Below, piece by piece: positions 29,685-37,525 of a DNA stretch of 64,000 nt; position 1 is the stretch's first letter, and every line of letters starts with the position of its first letter. Under the pieces are notes generated by a model that was not told the DNA's origin, did no database searches, and saw nothing but the letters and a program-made list of their open reading frames with translations. Both the position numbers and the translations under genes were made by a program. The DNA comes from Gammaproteobacteria bacterium (lineage in GTDB: Bacteria > Pseudomonadota > Gammaproteobacteria > Pseudomonadales > Alcanivoracaceae): the NCBI GenBank assembly GCA_018067045.1, contig JAGPVL010000008.1, forward strand, positions 37,457-101,456, written 5' to 3'.

Positions 29685-32024
29685 TTATGTCGGTGCTACG
29701 GCTGAGCCCGTTGACTGAACCCGTTCTAATTTCGCGGGCACAAATTTGTGCCACGGCGTTCCGGCAATAAAATCACGGCGACTGCTGTCGGTTAATTCGT
29801 TGGGCGCGACGCCCTTTTTAATAGTTTCGCCCTTACCATTCCCTTTACCGGTGAGATCGCGATATTCGAGTCCTTGACCATTTGGCAGCGAAATATTACC
29901 TGGCTGCATCATGGCTGAAATTTCCGCAATGACTTCAACCTGACCGCGGCGGGTTGATAGTTTCAGCGTGTCACCATCAAGACAACCCAGCGCCTCCGCA
30001 TCTTGTTTACTAATGCGCAACGTGCCGTAGCGTCCTTTCTTATGCCAGCTACTGTTACGCACCGCCGTATTGCTGGTGTCACTGCGGCGCTCACCGGCGG
30101 CAAGAATAAATGGGAAGTCTGGATCAACCGGTGGCAAATCGTTTTGCAGCTTGTCTAGTTCGGTCAATAACTGAGGAATGTGCAGATTGATTTTATGGTC
30201 GGGCAAACCAATCGCGTTCCAGCTGTCTTCATAAGTACTCTCAGCGAAGACCACGCCTGACGGCGTATCGAGCAACGCTTGGAACAGTTTGTCGGCGGCC
30301 AAAGGAGGCAAGCCAGAGAATCCGGCGCGGGCAGCAGTGCGACGATTGCCCATGACATGCAGCATGCAGATGCCCCAGATCGCGGCAGCACTATCCATGC
30401 CTTTAGGCAGCGATGCTCCCAATGTGCGATACAAAATAACCGGGGCGTACTTCATCACCTTTGGTTTGGTGGCCATTTGCACCATAACTCCTAGCGCAAA
30501 CGCTTTGCGGCCCAAGCGCAGCATGCGACGCAACCCACGATAATCTTTCTCCGTCAGTTCGCCCATTTCTTCGAGTAGCCGCGCATGAATTTCGGCTTCG
30601 GGCAGCGTGCCGGCGAGCGGTTCAAATAACGGGCGCCGCAAATGGAATGCATTGCGCGGAAATTCGAGGTTAAAGAAAGTGGCTTCCGCTTTTTCAAACT
30701 GGCTTGATGCCGGTAAGACATAATCCGACTCGCGGGCGGTTTCCGTCATGGCAACATCAATGACAACAGAGAACTCTAGTGTTCGGAATGCTTCGCGCAT
30801 ACGTTGGCTGTCGGCGAGCGAATGAACCGGGTTACCGCTTTCCACCAGCATGGCGCGGAAGCGCTTAGGGTGGTCGGTGATAATTTCTTCGGGAATGGTG
30901 TTGCAAGGAATCAGACCAATAATAATTTTTGAGCCCAGCACCGGGCTGCGCTTTTCGACGCGTGGTCCTTTGGATTTTTTCGACGCCGTTTCACCTTTAC
31001 TGGCTTTGGCCAGAGACAAAAACGGTACGTAAGCGTTATTCGTGCCTTGGCGACCATAGTGCCCGGTAAGCACCCAAACGAGTCGTTGTAGGTAGCTTCC
31101 CAGCGTCGAATGGAGATTCATCTGCATACCGAGGTCTTCAAGTGAAGCAACACTCTTCGCCGTTGCGATGCGCCGCGCGGCGGCACGCAAAAGATCTTCA
31201 TCGACACCACAAATTTTCGCGTACCGTGGTACGTCGATACGCGCCAGCGTGCTCTCAATGTCGGCGTAACCGGTGGTGTGCTGTTCCAGCCAAGGCTGCG
31301 CGAACAGTTTTTCTTGAACGACAATGCCGGCCAAAGCGGCCAAGCACCACGCATCGGTGCCCGGTTTAATTTGTAAGTGGTAGTCGGCCAGCGCGGCGGT
31401 CTCGCTCACTCGGGGATCAATCACAATCAGGCTACGCTGCGGGTCCTTGTGCATGGCATTAAGCACTACGCGAGTGCGAGCGAAGCCGTGAGATTGCCAT
31501 GGATTTTTGCCGATCAGTAAGGCGACTTCGCAGTGCTCAAAATCGCCATGCACGCCAGCGCCGAACATCTTGCCTTGTACCCAAAACTCACCGGTTTTTT
31601 CTTGTGCTAGTGCATTTGAACGATACTTCACGCCCAGTGCTTTTAAGGTGCTGTCGCCGTAGGCGCCGCCAAGGTGGTTGCCTTGTCCGCCGCCGCCGTA
31701 ATACAGAATGCTCTCACCGCCGTGCTGTTTTTTTACCGCCATAAAACGAGCGGCGACTTCTTTAATGGCGGTATCCCAATCAACCGCTTCATAGCTGCCA
31801 TCTTCGCGGCGGCGCATCGGAGAGGTCAGGCGGTCCGCACCGTTCTGGTAATAATCCATACGTTGGGATTTTTCACAGACGTAACCCTGCGAACCAGGGT
31901 GGTCGTCATCGCCGCGTATTTTGGTGATACGTCGGGTCTGCGGGTCCGTTTGAACTTCCAGTCCGCAATTGAGACTACACAGAATACAGGCCGTTTTTTG
32001 CCAGTTGGCAGTGGGGCTGGACAT
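29685..32024 (-). CDS. Molybdopterin-dependent oxidoreductase (FdhF-like)
   Basis: A 779-residue protein of the DMSO-reductase/formate-dehydrogenase superfamily. The N-terminal 4Fe-4S motif is C13-x2-C16-x3-C20-x29-C50. The C-terminal molydopterin-dinucleotide-binding domain includes AAGERRSDTSNTAVRN and a beta-barrel ending. No Tat signal is seen, so it is probably cytosolic. At the place where formate dehydrogenases carry Cys or Sec the sequence reads SNALAQEKTGE, with no Cys, Sec or Ser visible. Substrate is therefore unclear. It is divergent from an HxlR regulator, its likely controller. Confidence 0.88.
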   Translation of the reverse strand: MSSPTANWQKTACILCSLNCGLEVQTDPQTRRITKIRGDDDHPGSQGYVCEKSQRMDYYQNGADRLTSPMRRREDGSYEAVDWDTAIKEVAARFMAVKKQHGGESILYYGGGGQGNHLGGAYGDSTLKALGVKYRSNALAQEKTGEFWVQGKMFGAGVHGDFEHCEVALLIGKNPWQSHGFARTRVVLNAMHKDPQRSLIVIDPRVSETAALADYHLQIKPGTDAWCLAALAGIVVQEKLFAQPWLEQHTTGYADIESTLARIDVPRYAKICGVDEDLLRAAARRIATAKSVASLEDLGMQMNLHSTLGSYLQRLVWVLTGHYGRQGTNNAYVPFLSLAKASKGETASKKSKGPRVEKRSPVLGSKIIIGLIPCNTIPEEIITDHPKRFRAMLVESGNPVHSLADSQRMREAFRTLEFSVVIDVAMTETARESDYVLPASSQFEKAEATFFNLEFPRNAFHLRRPLFEPLAGTLPEAEIHARLLEEMGELTEKDYRGLRRMLRLGRKAFALGVMVQMATKPKVMKYAPVILYRTLGASLPKGMDSAAAIWGICMLHVMGNRRTAARAGFSGLPPLAADKLFQALLDTPSGVVFAESTYEDSWNAIGLPDHKINLHIPQLLTELDKLQNDLPPVDPDFPFILAAGERRSDTSNTAVRNSSWHKKGRYGTLRISKQDAEALGCLDGDTLKLSTRRGQVEVIAEISAMMQPGNISLPNGQGLEYRDLTGKGNGKGETIKKGVAPNELTDSSRRDFIAGTPWHKFVPAKLERVQSTGSAVAPT

Positions 32025-32202
32025 AAACGTTCTCCTGCAGAGGGCCTAGGCTGGTTGACCTTGAGATGGCAGCGCGCCAGAATGAATCGATAGTAAGTTC
32101 TAATTTAGAACTGGGCAAGGTAATGCTTCGGTCATATCAAGACAGACCAATGAGTCTGCCGTATGGCGATGGATCAGGGGTGCGGATAGCGGAGATGGAT
32201 GT

Positions 32203-32670
32203 ATGAAGTGGCAAGAGACCAGTGAGATACCGTGCTCCGTCGCGCGTACGTTGTCAGTGATTGGTGATCGTTGGACATTACTCGTGATCCGTAATGCGTT
32301 CTTAGGGATGCAGCGTTATGAGCAATTTCACGCCAACCTCGGCGTGACACGCCACGTCCTCGCTGATCGGCTCGGCCGTTTAGTCGAGGCTGATATTCTG
32401 GAAAAAGTGCTCTATCAACAGCGCCCGCCGCGTTATGAATATCGGTTAACAGAAAAAGGGCGCGACCTGCATCCCATACTGATGATGTTAACGGCATGGG
32501 GTGATAAGTGGATGGCACAAGAGCACGGTGCACCATTGCTGTTTAAGCACACAGCGTGCGGCCATGTTTTCACGCCAAAACTGGCGTGTTCAGAGTGCGC
32601 GGAAGAAGTGTTGGTTAGCGATGTTTCGCCTATGATCGGGCCAGGCATGGGCAAGCAAAAACACGCCTAA
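32203..32670 (+). CDS. HxlR-family winged-helix regulator
   Basis: A 155-residue HxlR-type regulator. The N-terminal cysteine in SEIPCSVARTLSVIGDRWTLLVIRN is the family landmark, followed by the winged helix (FHANLGVTRHVLADRLGRLVEADILEKV). The C-terminal tail contains CGH and CSEC, which may bind zinc. It is transcribed away from the molybdopterin enzyme with 178 bp between, so it probably regulates that gene. Confidence 0.88.
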   Translation: MKWQETSEIPCSVARTLSVIGDRWTLLVIRNAFLGMQRYEQFHANLGVTRHVLADRLGRLVEADILEKVLYQQRPPRYEYRLTEKGRDLHPILMMLTAWGDKWMAQEHGAPLLFKHTACGHVFTPKLACSECAEEVLVSDVSPMIGPGMGKQKHA

Positions 32671-32693
32671 CGTTCACCAATGGCATACAGATA

Positions 32694-32735
32694 AAACGCA
32701 AAAAGCCCGAGCTTGATACTCGGGCTTTTTGCGTT
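32694..32735. terminator. Bidirectional terminator
   Basis: AACGCAAAAAGCCCGAG and CTCGGGCTTTTTGCGTT form a long stem around a short loop, with T-runs on both strands. It separates the convergent HxlR and esterase genes. Confidence 0.9.
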
Positions 32736-32774
32736 ACGAGATGATTAGGTTACAGCGCAGTATTCAGCCTTTGA

Positions 32775-33668
32775 TCACGCATGCCGCTTAATAAAGCCAA
32801 TAATTTCTGTTAGATCTTTATTCGCTTCCGGCAAGAACGGCACCATGATTGGCCAGACATGAAACACGCCTTTACGTTCGAGCCATTCGACCTTGACTCC
32901 ATCTCTCTCTGCAGCGGCGCGCACAAGTTGTGCATCCGTATAAAGCACTTCCTCGTTACTGGCCGTAATCATCAACGGTGGTATGCCGGTGTAATCGCCC
33001 AGTGCCGGTGAGGCGTACGGATTTTTTCGGTCTTCTACATTAGGAACGTAGAGATCGATAACGCGACGAATAATATCGGCCGAGAGCATGCTTTCTGTTT
33101 TATCGAGCTTGGTGAGCTGCTCTTCATTAGGGAAGCAGCTTGAGCCCGGCGATAGCGCAACCGCGCAACGGGGTAAAGGCAGCTTCTTGTCGCGAATATT
33201 CAGCAGCGTGGCCAGCGTGAGGCCGCCACCAGCGGAGTCGCCAGCGATAACAATGTTGTCAGGGTCTTTACCTTCGTTGAGTAAGAACTCATAAGCTTCC
33301 AACACGCGGTTAACGGCAGCGGGGAAGGGGTATTCCGGCGCAAACGGGTATTTGACTAAGTAGACTTCGCCGTTCAGGCGCTTAGCCAGCCGCCCAGCGA
33401 TGTTGTGATAAGTGCGTAGCACGCCACCAACGTAGGCGCCGCCATGAATATACAGAACGGTAACGTCGCTGCCGCCCGCACTGAGAAGCTCACCCTGAAA
33501 TGCGCTAGTGTCGATGCTGCGCACGCGGACGCCGCGTGGCAATAATGGCAGCGATGGCGTACTGCGAAAGGCACGGCGCAGATGGCGTACGAGTTGCTGC
33601 CCATCGAGGCCATGGCGTCGAACGGTGCGACGGGTAAAGGCTTTAATAATGAGGGCCTGAATACTCAT
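32775..33668 (-). CDS. Alpha/beta hydrolase, hormone-sensitive-lipase family esterase
   Basis: A 297-residue esterase. The oxyanion-hole motif HGGAYVGG and nucleophile motif GDSAGGG identify the HSL (family IV) group; the aspartate in TDAQLV-type context and histidine in GVFHVWP complete the triad. Such enzymes cleave short-chain acyl esters. No signal peptide is evident. It stands alone, convergent with the HxlR gene. Confidence 0.9.
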   Translation of the reverse strand: MSIQALIIKAFTRRTVRRHGLDGQQLVRHLRRAFRSTPSLPLLPRGVRVRSIDTSAFQGELLSAGGSDVTVLYIHGGAYVGGVLRTYHNIAGRLAKRLNGEVYLVKYPFAPEYPFPAAVNRVLEAYEFLLNEGKDPDNIVIAGDSAGGGLTLATLLNIRDKKLPLPRCAVALSPGSSCFPNEEQLTKLDKTESMLSADIIRRVIDLYVPNVEDRKNPYASPALGDYTGIPPLMITASNEEVLYTDAQLVRAAAERDGVKVEWLERKGVFHVWPIMVPFLPEANKDLTEIIGFIKRHA

Positions 33669-34126
33669 ACTGGGAACCTATTTTTATTTGAAGGGTTGAA
33701 CGCGCTACAGACTAACTGGTTGATATCATTAAGAGGAGTGACGACTGAGCCAACATCAGTGCATATCAGGCCGTTAATGACAGTGGTTTGGAATGTGAAG
33801 GGGGCAGAGCGCTGGGCGAGCAGCTTGTACGACATGCCTGACAGTGACTGCTTAATGTTATGGGTGCCCTAAGTTGTTGCAGTGCCGGATATCACGCCGT
33901 TAGCGAAACACAGGAAAAGACGCGCCCAATCCAAAAACGAAACTCATTCCGGCAAAGAAAACCAATAGCGCGGCGAAAACGAGAAGTGCAGCCAGTTTAT
34001 GAAGGGCGGTTATCGTCTTTATTCTTATTCCAGATGTTATGGCTGATCTGAGTTTGTCCTGCTGCTACAATTTTGGGGTGTCTAAGCTGTGGGAAAATTG
34101 CTCGGCTACAGCAGTGGGCCAACTTT
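33669..34126. other. Gene-free stretch with a membrane-like remnant frame
   Basis: No complete gene is supported in these 460 bp. On the minus strand an open frame from 34064 to 33900 reads as one strongly hydrophobic segment and ends FPVFR-stop, but it has no usable start codon after its upstream TAG; it may be a remnant. An imperfect inverted repeat (CTGCTG...CAATTTT / AAAATTG...CAGCAG) covers about 34058-34115 just past the toxin gene. Confidence 0.4.
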
Positions 34127-34408
34127 CTACCGCTCACCTTCCAATTCATGCCATACCCGAAGAACGATGATTGCAGTTGCATGCACTGAATAGCGGACAA
34201 CGTACTTGCCGAAAACCATGTCGCGTATGGATTCCGGTGTTGGGGCCATTTCAACCGGCGACCCCAATTTGGGAAATTCCAGTAGCAATTCGATTTTGCT
34301 AACTAGCTCTGCGGCGATCCTGCTGGCCGCAGGCGGATGATGATCCGCGATGAACTCTCTTAGGCGCTTCAAGTCCTCAATGGCTACATCCGTGTAAACC
34401 AGCTTCAC
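34127..34408 (-). CDS. ParE/RelE-family toxin
   Basis: A 93-residue RelE/ParE-superfamily toxin. It begins MKLVYTDVAIEDLKRLREFI, and its C-terminal strands RDMVFGKYVVRYSVHATAIIVLRVWH fit the fold. Relatives poison gyrase (ParE) or cleave ribosome-bound mRNA (RelE); which applies here cannot be told. Its start overlaps the antitoxin stop by 4 bp, the usual antitoxin-first coupling. Confidence 0.88.
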   Translation of the reverse strand: MKLVYTDVAIEDLKRLREFIADHHPPAASRIAAELVSKIELLLEFPKLGSPVEMAPTPESIRDMVFGKYVVRYSVHATAIIVLRVWHELEGER

Positions 34409-34677
34409 TTGCCTGACCTTGGGGCTTCTAGTTCGTTTTCGCTCCCCCAGCTATTGAGCCAATCATGGACCTCGCCAGAATCAACCACCTTTCCTTGGGC
34501 AGCGGACTCCATAGCCTCTAGCGTTTGTTGCCAGCGTTCCTGCTCTCGTTGTTGCTTTTCAATATATTCAGAGAGTGCCTGATTGATTACCCAGCCTTTG
34601 CTCCGGTGGAGTCGGCCGGCGATTGCTTCCAGGTGCTCTTCAACGTCTGCTTGAAGACGAACGGTGGTGACACTCAT
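34405..34677 (-). CDS. Ribbon-helix-helix antitoxin
   Basis: A 90-residue CopG/RHH antitoxin. The N-terminal strand and two helices (TTVRLQADVEEHLEAIAGRLHRSKGWVINQALSEYIEKQ) bind DNA. The C-terminal 45 residues, rich in Glu and Ser, should wrap the toxin. A perfect 11-bp palindrome ATGTATTACAT at 34706-34716, upstream of the start, is a candidate operator for autorepression. Confidence 0.88.
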   Translation of the reverse strand: MSVTTVRLQADVEEHLEAIAGRLHRSKGWVINQALSEYIEKQQREQERWQQTLEAMESAAQGKVVDSGEVHDWLNSWGSENELEAPRSGK

Positions 34678-34705
34678 GGTGATACCCTCAAATCAAAGAA
34701 CTACA

Positions 34706-34716
34706 ATGTATTACAT
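34706..34716. promoter_or_regulatory. Candidate antitoxin operator
   Basis: ATGTATTACAT is a perfect palindrome about a central T, 29 bp before the antitoxin start. RHH antitoxins commonly repress through such sites. Function is inferred from position. Confidence 0.45.
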
Positions 34717-34777
34717 CATAGTCGGCAAGGGGCCGCAAAGCATTTTAGATTTGGTGGTGGGGCGTGCGCTGGCGTGC

Positions 34778-35194
34778 CTAGCCCGCAGGGCGGTCGTCAC
34801 GCTCAAGTACCCAGCAGCGTGGATTATGGGTGAAACCGATATGTGCGTAATACTGATTGGCTGCCGGTGCAGCGATAAGTATCAGCTTACATTTTGGGCC
34901 AAGCTGCTTCTGAGTTAGAACTTGGAGCTGCTTGCCGATACCAGATTTTTGGTGATCCTCGCTTACGGCAAGATCTGATAGATAGCAGGCATAATGAAAA
35001 TCAGTGACGCTTCGGGCAACGCCGACAAGCTCGCCATTCTGCCACGCACTTACCGTAAGATTACTATTTGAGATCATGCCATCCATGCACTCTTTATCTT
35101 CAATGGGGCGACGTTCACCCAGTGTGGAAGCCTTCAATAGCTCGACAAATTGTTCGGAAGTTATTGGTGCGTTGATTTTGTATTCGATGTTCAT
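34778..35194 (-). CDS. GNAT-family N-acetyltransferase
   Basis: A 138-residue acetyltransferase. The acetyl-CoA loop is seen in LAVSEDHQKSGIGKQLQ, preceded by the beta-4 strand and followed by the C-terminal AANQYYAHIGFTHNPRCW. Substrate unknown; small GNATs are frequent integron-cassette cargo. An AAGGA ribosome site 5 bases before the ATG and a 45-bp gap link it to the upstream zinc-ribbon/HEPN gene. Confidence 0.87.
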   Translation of the reverse strand: MNIEYKINAPITSEQFVELLKASTLGERRPIEDKECMDGMISNSNLTVSAWQNGELVGVARSVTDFHYACYLSDLAVSEDHQKSGIGKQLQVLTQKQLGPKCKLILIAAPAANQYYAHIGFTHNPRCWVLERDDRPAG

Positions 35195-35239
35195 GTTGTC
35201 CTTCGGCTGTTCGTTATTGCTCGCAAAGACTATTGAATA

Positions 35240-36265
35240 TTATGGATGTCTAGAGTTGATGTCCTCTTTGCTGCACGCATCTTCAATGCCGTTTGACAGC
35301 TTTTCCAAACAGGCTACTAGGTTTTCCACATCCTTAGCTGAAACAACTAAGCGCTGGCCTTCCCTGTAGGTATTATCACCTGACTTTTGAATGTACTTCG
35401 CGTCAACAATGCCTTCATTGTGGGCGAGCAAATGGCGTTTTTGATAAAGGATACTAAGCAACCTTATTTCCTCCTCGCACAACCATGCATCAAACCCCTC
35501 TTGAATCGCGCTTCTCCAAAGCTCACTAGCTTGTTCTAAGCGCTGAAAGGCGTTGAACGGAGCCTTTCCGTAGTTTTCGTACATACCGTCACAATATTTC
35601 TGGAAAGCAACCACGCCGTCACTTATGCATGTCTCAATCAGTGATCTACATGCTAATTCCGCTTCATCTTTACCAGCGGTCTTAATTAGCGCCTGTTTAA
35701 CAATACCGACACCATCTTTCTTGGCGCGAATTTTTCTTAGCGAATCTCGAAACGTACGAGTTACGGAGTTATGGCCGCAAGCCGGACAGAAGTAGGCGCT
35801 GCCTATAACAGCAAACTTGGACTCACAATTTTCACATTGAATTTCTAGCTGCATCAGATCCGCAGCTTTAGCCGGAATGGTATGAGTTCTTTTGGGGCCG
35901 CCAGTGACTTTCATGGTCATTGAAATAAAACTGTTCTTTGGTTGGCGCCGATTGAACTTTTGAGCATCAGATCGAAGGGAGTTATGTATTCTTCCTTTCA
36001 TTACTGCAAGCGCCTCAGCTTGAGCATGCTCAACTTGGTCGACCGTAAACCACTGATCGGATGTAGCTTCATGGCGACAAAATGGGCACCATACTGCTTC
36101 ATCTTTAAAGATAATGCCCCAGTCTTCTTCGTTAACTTTAAAAATGAATTCGCACTCCTCGTTAGGGCACTGCTTATCGATATAGCCTTTCTCATCGGAT
36201 TCGATTTCTACGGATACCGACTGGCCATTCATGCGTTCCATTTCTTTTATCAAGTCTTCAAACAT
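35240..36265 (-). CDS. Zinc-ribbon protein with HEPN-like RNase motif
   Basis: Not a family I can name: 341 residues. An N-terminal zinc ribbon uses CPNEEC and CPFC (about 33-63). A second uses CENC and CPACG (about 143-163). The helical C-terminus contains KRHLLAHNEGIVDAKYI, matching the R-x4-H motif and following segment of HEPN RNase folds. Nucleic-acid sensing by the ribbons plus RNA cleavage by HEPN is a reasonable inference, suggesting defence or stress function. It begins 19 bp after an attC-like core site and is likely cassette cargo. Confidence 0.75.
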   Translation of the reverse strand: MFEDLIKEMERMNGQSVSVEIESDEKGYIDKQCPNEECEFIFKVNEEDWGIIFKDEAVWCPFCRHEATSDQWFTVDQVEHAQAEALAVMKGRIHNSLRSDAQKFNRRQPKNSFISMTMKVTGGPKRTHTIPAKAADLMQLEIQCENCESKFAVIGSAYFCPACGHNSVTRTFRDSLRKIRAKKDGVGIVKQALIKTAGKDEAELACRSLIETCISDGVVAFQKYCDGMYENYGKAPFNAFQRLEQASELWRSAIQEGFDAWLCEEEIRLLSILYQKRHLLAHNEGIVDAKYIQKSGDNTYREGQRLVVSAKDVENLVACLEKLSNGIEDACSKEDINSRHP

Positions 36266-36582
36266 AGCGAATCCATTCTAGATGTATAACGCCCGCAGCA
36301 CGCGCGGCTTTGTAATGGAGAGGCGCAGCCGCAATGGGAAGGCCGTCGCTGTGCCTTTGTTGTTCCAAACGCTCGGCCAGCGAGCGACAGAATGATCGTG
36401 GCCAGCCATACAAATGCGACACCATAGAACGCAATGCCAGCGAAGGCATTAAAGCGATTCCAGGCTTCTACGTCCCCGTCGCCAGACTTATCCATTACTT
36501 GACCTGCTTGCCACGCGAGTCCTAGAGAAACCGTGACCAAGAGAAGTTGAACCAACAATGAGATGCTTAAAGCTCCACACAT
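36250..36582 (-). CDS. Two-helix membrane protein, probable integron cassette gene
   Basis: A 110-residue frame starting MCGALSISLLVQLLL with two transmembrane helices (about 5-25 and 47-68). Its ATG lies 9 bp after the core site of the attC-like element at 36592, a normal cassette arrangement. The last 40 codons run through the next attC-like site and overlap the HEPN gene by 16 bp, so the natural end may once have been earlier; the C-terminal Arg/Cys-rich part is site sequence. Function unknown. Confidence 0.6.
   Translation of the reverse strand: MCGALSISLLVQLLLVTVSLGLAWQAGQVMDKSGDGDVEAWNRFNAFAGIAFYGVAFVWLATIILSLAGRAFGTTKAQRRPSHCGCASPLQSRACCGRYTSRMDSLCLKT
36284..36368 (-). other. attC-like integron recombination site 2
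   Basis: On the minus strand the 85-bp site ends in GGGCGTTATAC. It has arms AAC-N7-GCAC-a-GCG-a-CGGC and GCCG-CGC-GTGC-N7-GTT that pair with two single unpaired A residues, the extrahelical-base feature of attC. The outer 5' core is degenerate. It separates the two-TM and HEPN genes. Confidence 0.65.
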
Positions 36583-36591
36583 GCACGACCT

Positions 36592-36675
36592 GCATAACGC
36601 CCGGCTTCTTGTAGCCGCGAAGCGGCGAAAAGGCCGTCCCAACCGCGAAGGGGCGACAACGGCCGTATGTTATGC
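36592..36675 (-). other. attC-like integron recombination site 1
   Basis: An 84-bp imperfect palindrome bounded by perfect outer cores GCATAAC and GTTATGC. Inside, CGGC and TTGT on one arm pair with ACAA and GCCG on the other, with unequal spacers. The upstream gene's TAA stop lies within GCATAAC, and the next gene starts 9 bp after GTTATGC, as in integron cassettes. Confidence 0.75.
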
Positions 36676-37068
36676 ATACTCATTCTCGACTTCATTGAGA
36701 ACCGACCTGAGCTGGTTTCCTTTGAAACCGGCGGTGCTTCCGCATGCACCGCAAACAAAAGGCATGAAGTCTTCTAACGCAAACATGCCGCCGTTACACT
36801 TAAAGCAGTAAGGTGAATCTTCGAAACCACCAGAAGGCTTACGCTTAAACTTTGCCCCTTTGTACTCTATATAAGCTTGCTCGATTTTCTGTGTTTTAAC
36901 TTGAGACTTCAACAGCTCCAGCTCTTGACGGAGAAGCCTGTTCTCTTTCTCCGAATTTTCTAGCTTTCCCTCCAGAGCTTCATATTTATCATTTATCAGC
37001 TCCAGTCTCTCTTTGAGAATTGCTGACGATCCATGCTCATTAATCAGCTTTTCTATCATAGATAACAT
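36670..37068 (-). CDS. Coiled-coil zinc-ribbon protein, probable cassette gene
   Basis: A 132-residue protein of unknown family. Residues 1-60 form a heptad-rich coiled coil (LINDKYEALEGKLENSEKENRLL). The C-terminal domain has a zinc ribbon C-F-K-C ... C-G-A-C-G preceded by KGAKFKRKPSGGFEDSPY, a segment common in small mobile-element proteins. Its TAA stop is embedded in the outer core of the attC-like site, so it is probably the first cassette of this minus-strand array. Confidence 0.72.
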   Translation of the reverse strand: MLSMIEKLINEHGSSAILKERLELINDKYEALEGKLENSEKENRLLRQELELLKSQVKTQKIEQAYIEYKGAKFKRKPSGGFEDSPYCFKCNGGMFALEDFMPFVCGACGSTAGFKGNQLRSVLNEVENEYA

Positions 37069-37525
37069 GCCAAGCTCCTCGATTTTGCATAATCGTTTAT
37101 AACCAGTAGCCTTTGGACTGCCCTAACTTACCAGAAAATACACGGCACATATAACCTACTCCTCATTGCGTATTAACTAACGCGGCAAGTCATGTTTTCT
37201 TAGCTGAAAAAACAACGATGGCGATGAATGGGTGCCAAAGTGGCGTCAGCTGATGGCTAAGCCTTGAGGGGAAGGTCAGGGGCTTAGGCCGTTGAGCGCT
37301 GGGATTTTTGGTTTGAGGATGGCTATGTGTGGCGATTCGAAGGGAGGGTGGTTTGACGTTTTTATCGGCGCGTGGTGTGTGAGTGATCGGTGTTGGGTTT
37401 AGGTGTAGGTCTATCGCTTGCAAGCAAGCTCCTACAAGGCGGTGCGGTTTGATGGTGTTGCGGGCCAACGATCAATGCACGTCAGGCAAGTTTCTGCCTG
37501 ACGTGCATCAACGTAGTTAAGCGGT
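37069..37525. other. Gene-free stretch with a REP-like sequence and hairpin
   Basis: No gene is supported in 457 bp. A REP-like core GCAAGCTCCTACAAGG lies near 37423-37440. A further hairpin is listed separately. No attI site or integrase gene was found beside the cassettes. Confidence 0.6.
37475..37508 (-). terminator. Hairpin downstream of the fadE-like gene
   Basis: Perfect 14-bp stem ATGCACGTCAGGCA/TGCCTGACGTGCAT with loop AGTTTC, 18 bp beyond the stop on the minus strand. No T-run follows, so termination is probable rather than certain. Confidence 0.6.

Noticed and set aside
33900..34064. Minus-strand hydrophobic frame ending FPVFR
   Set aside because: There is no ATG, GTG or TTG start after the upstream stop, so it is at most a remnant.
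34052..34126. Possible third attC next to the toxin gene
   Set aside because: The outer triplets read GTT...AAC rather than AAC...GTT, so the polarity is wrong; it is only an imperfect inverted repeat.
37190..37468. Minus-strand 92-codon frame
   Set aside because: Low-complexity frame through a REP-like region, with no ribosome site or recognisable domain.
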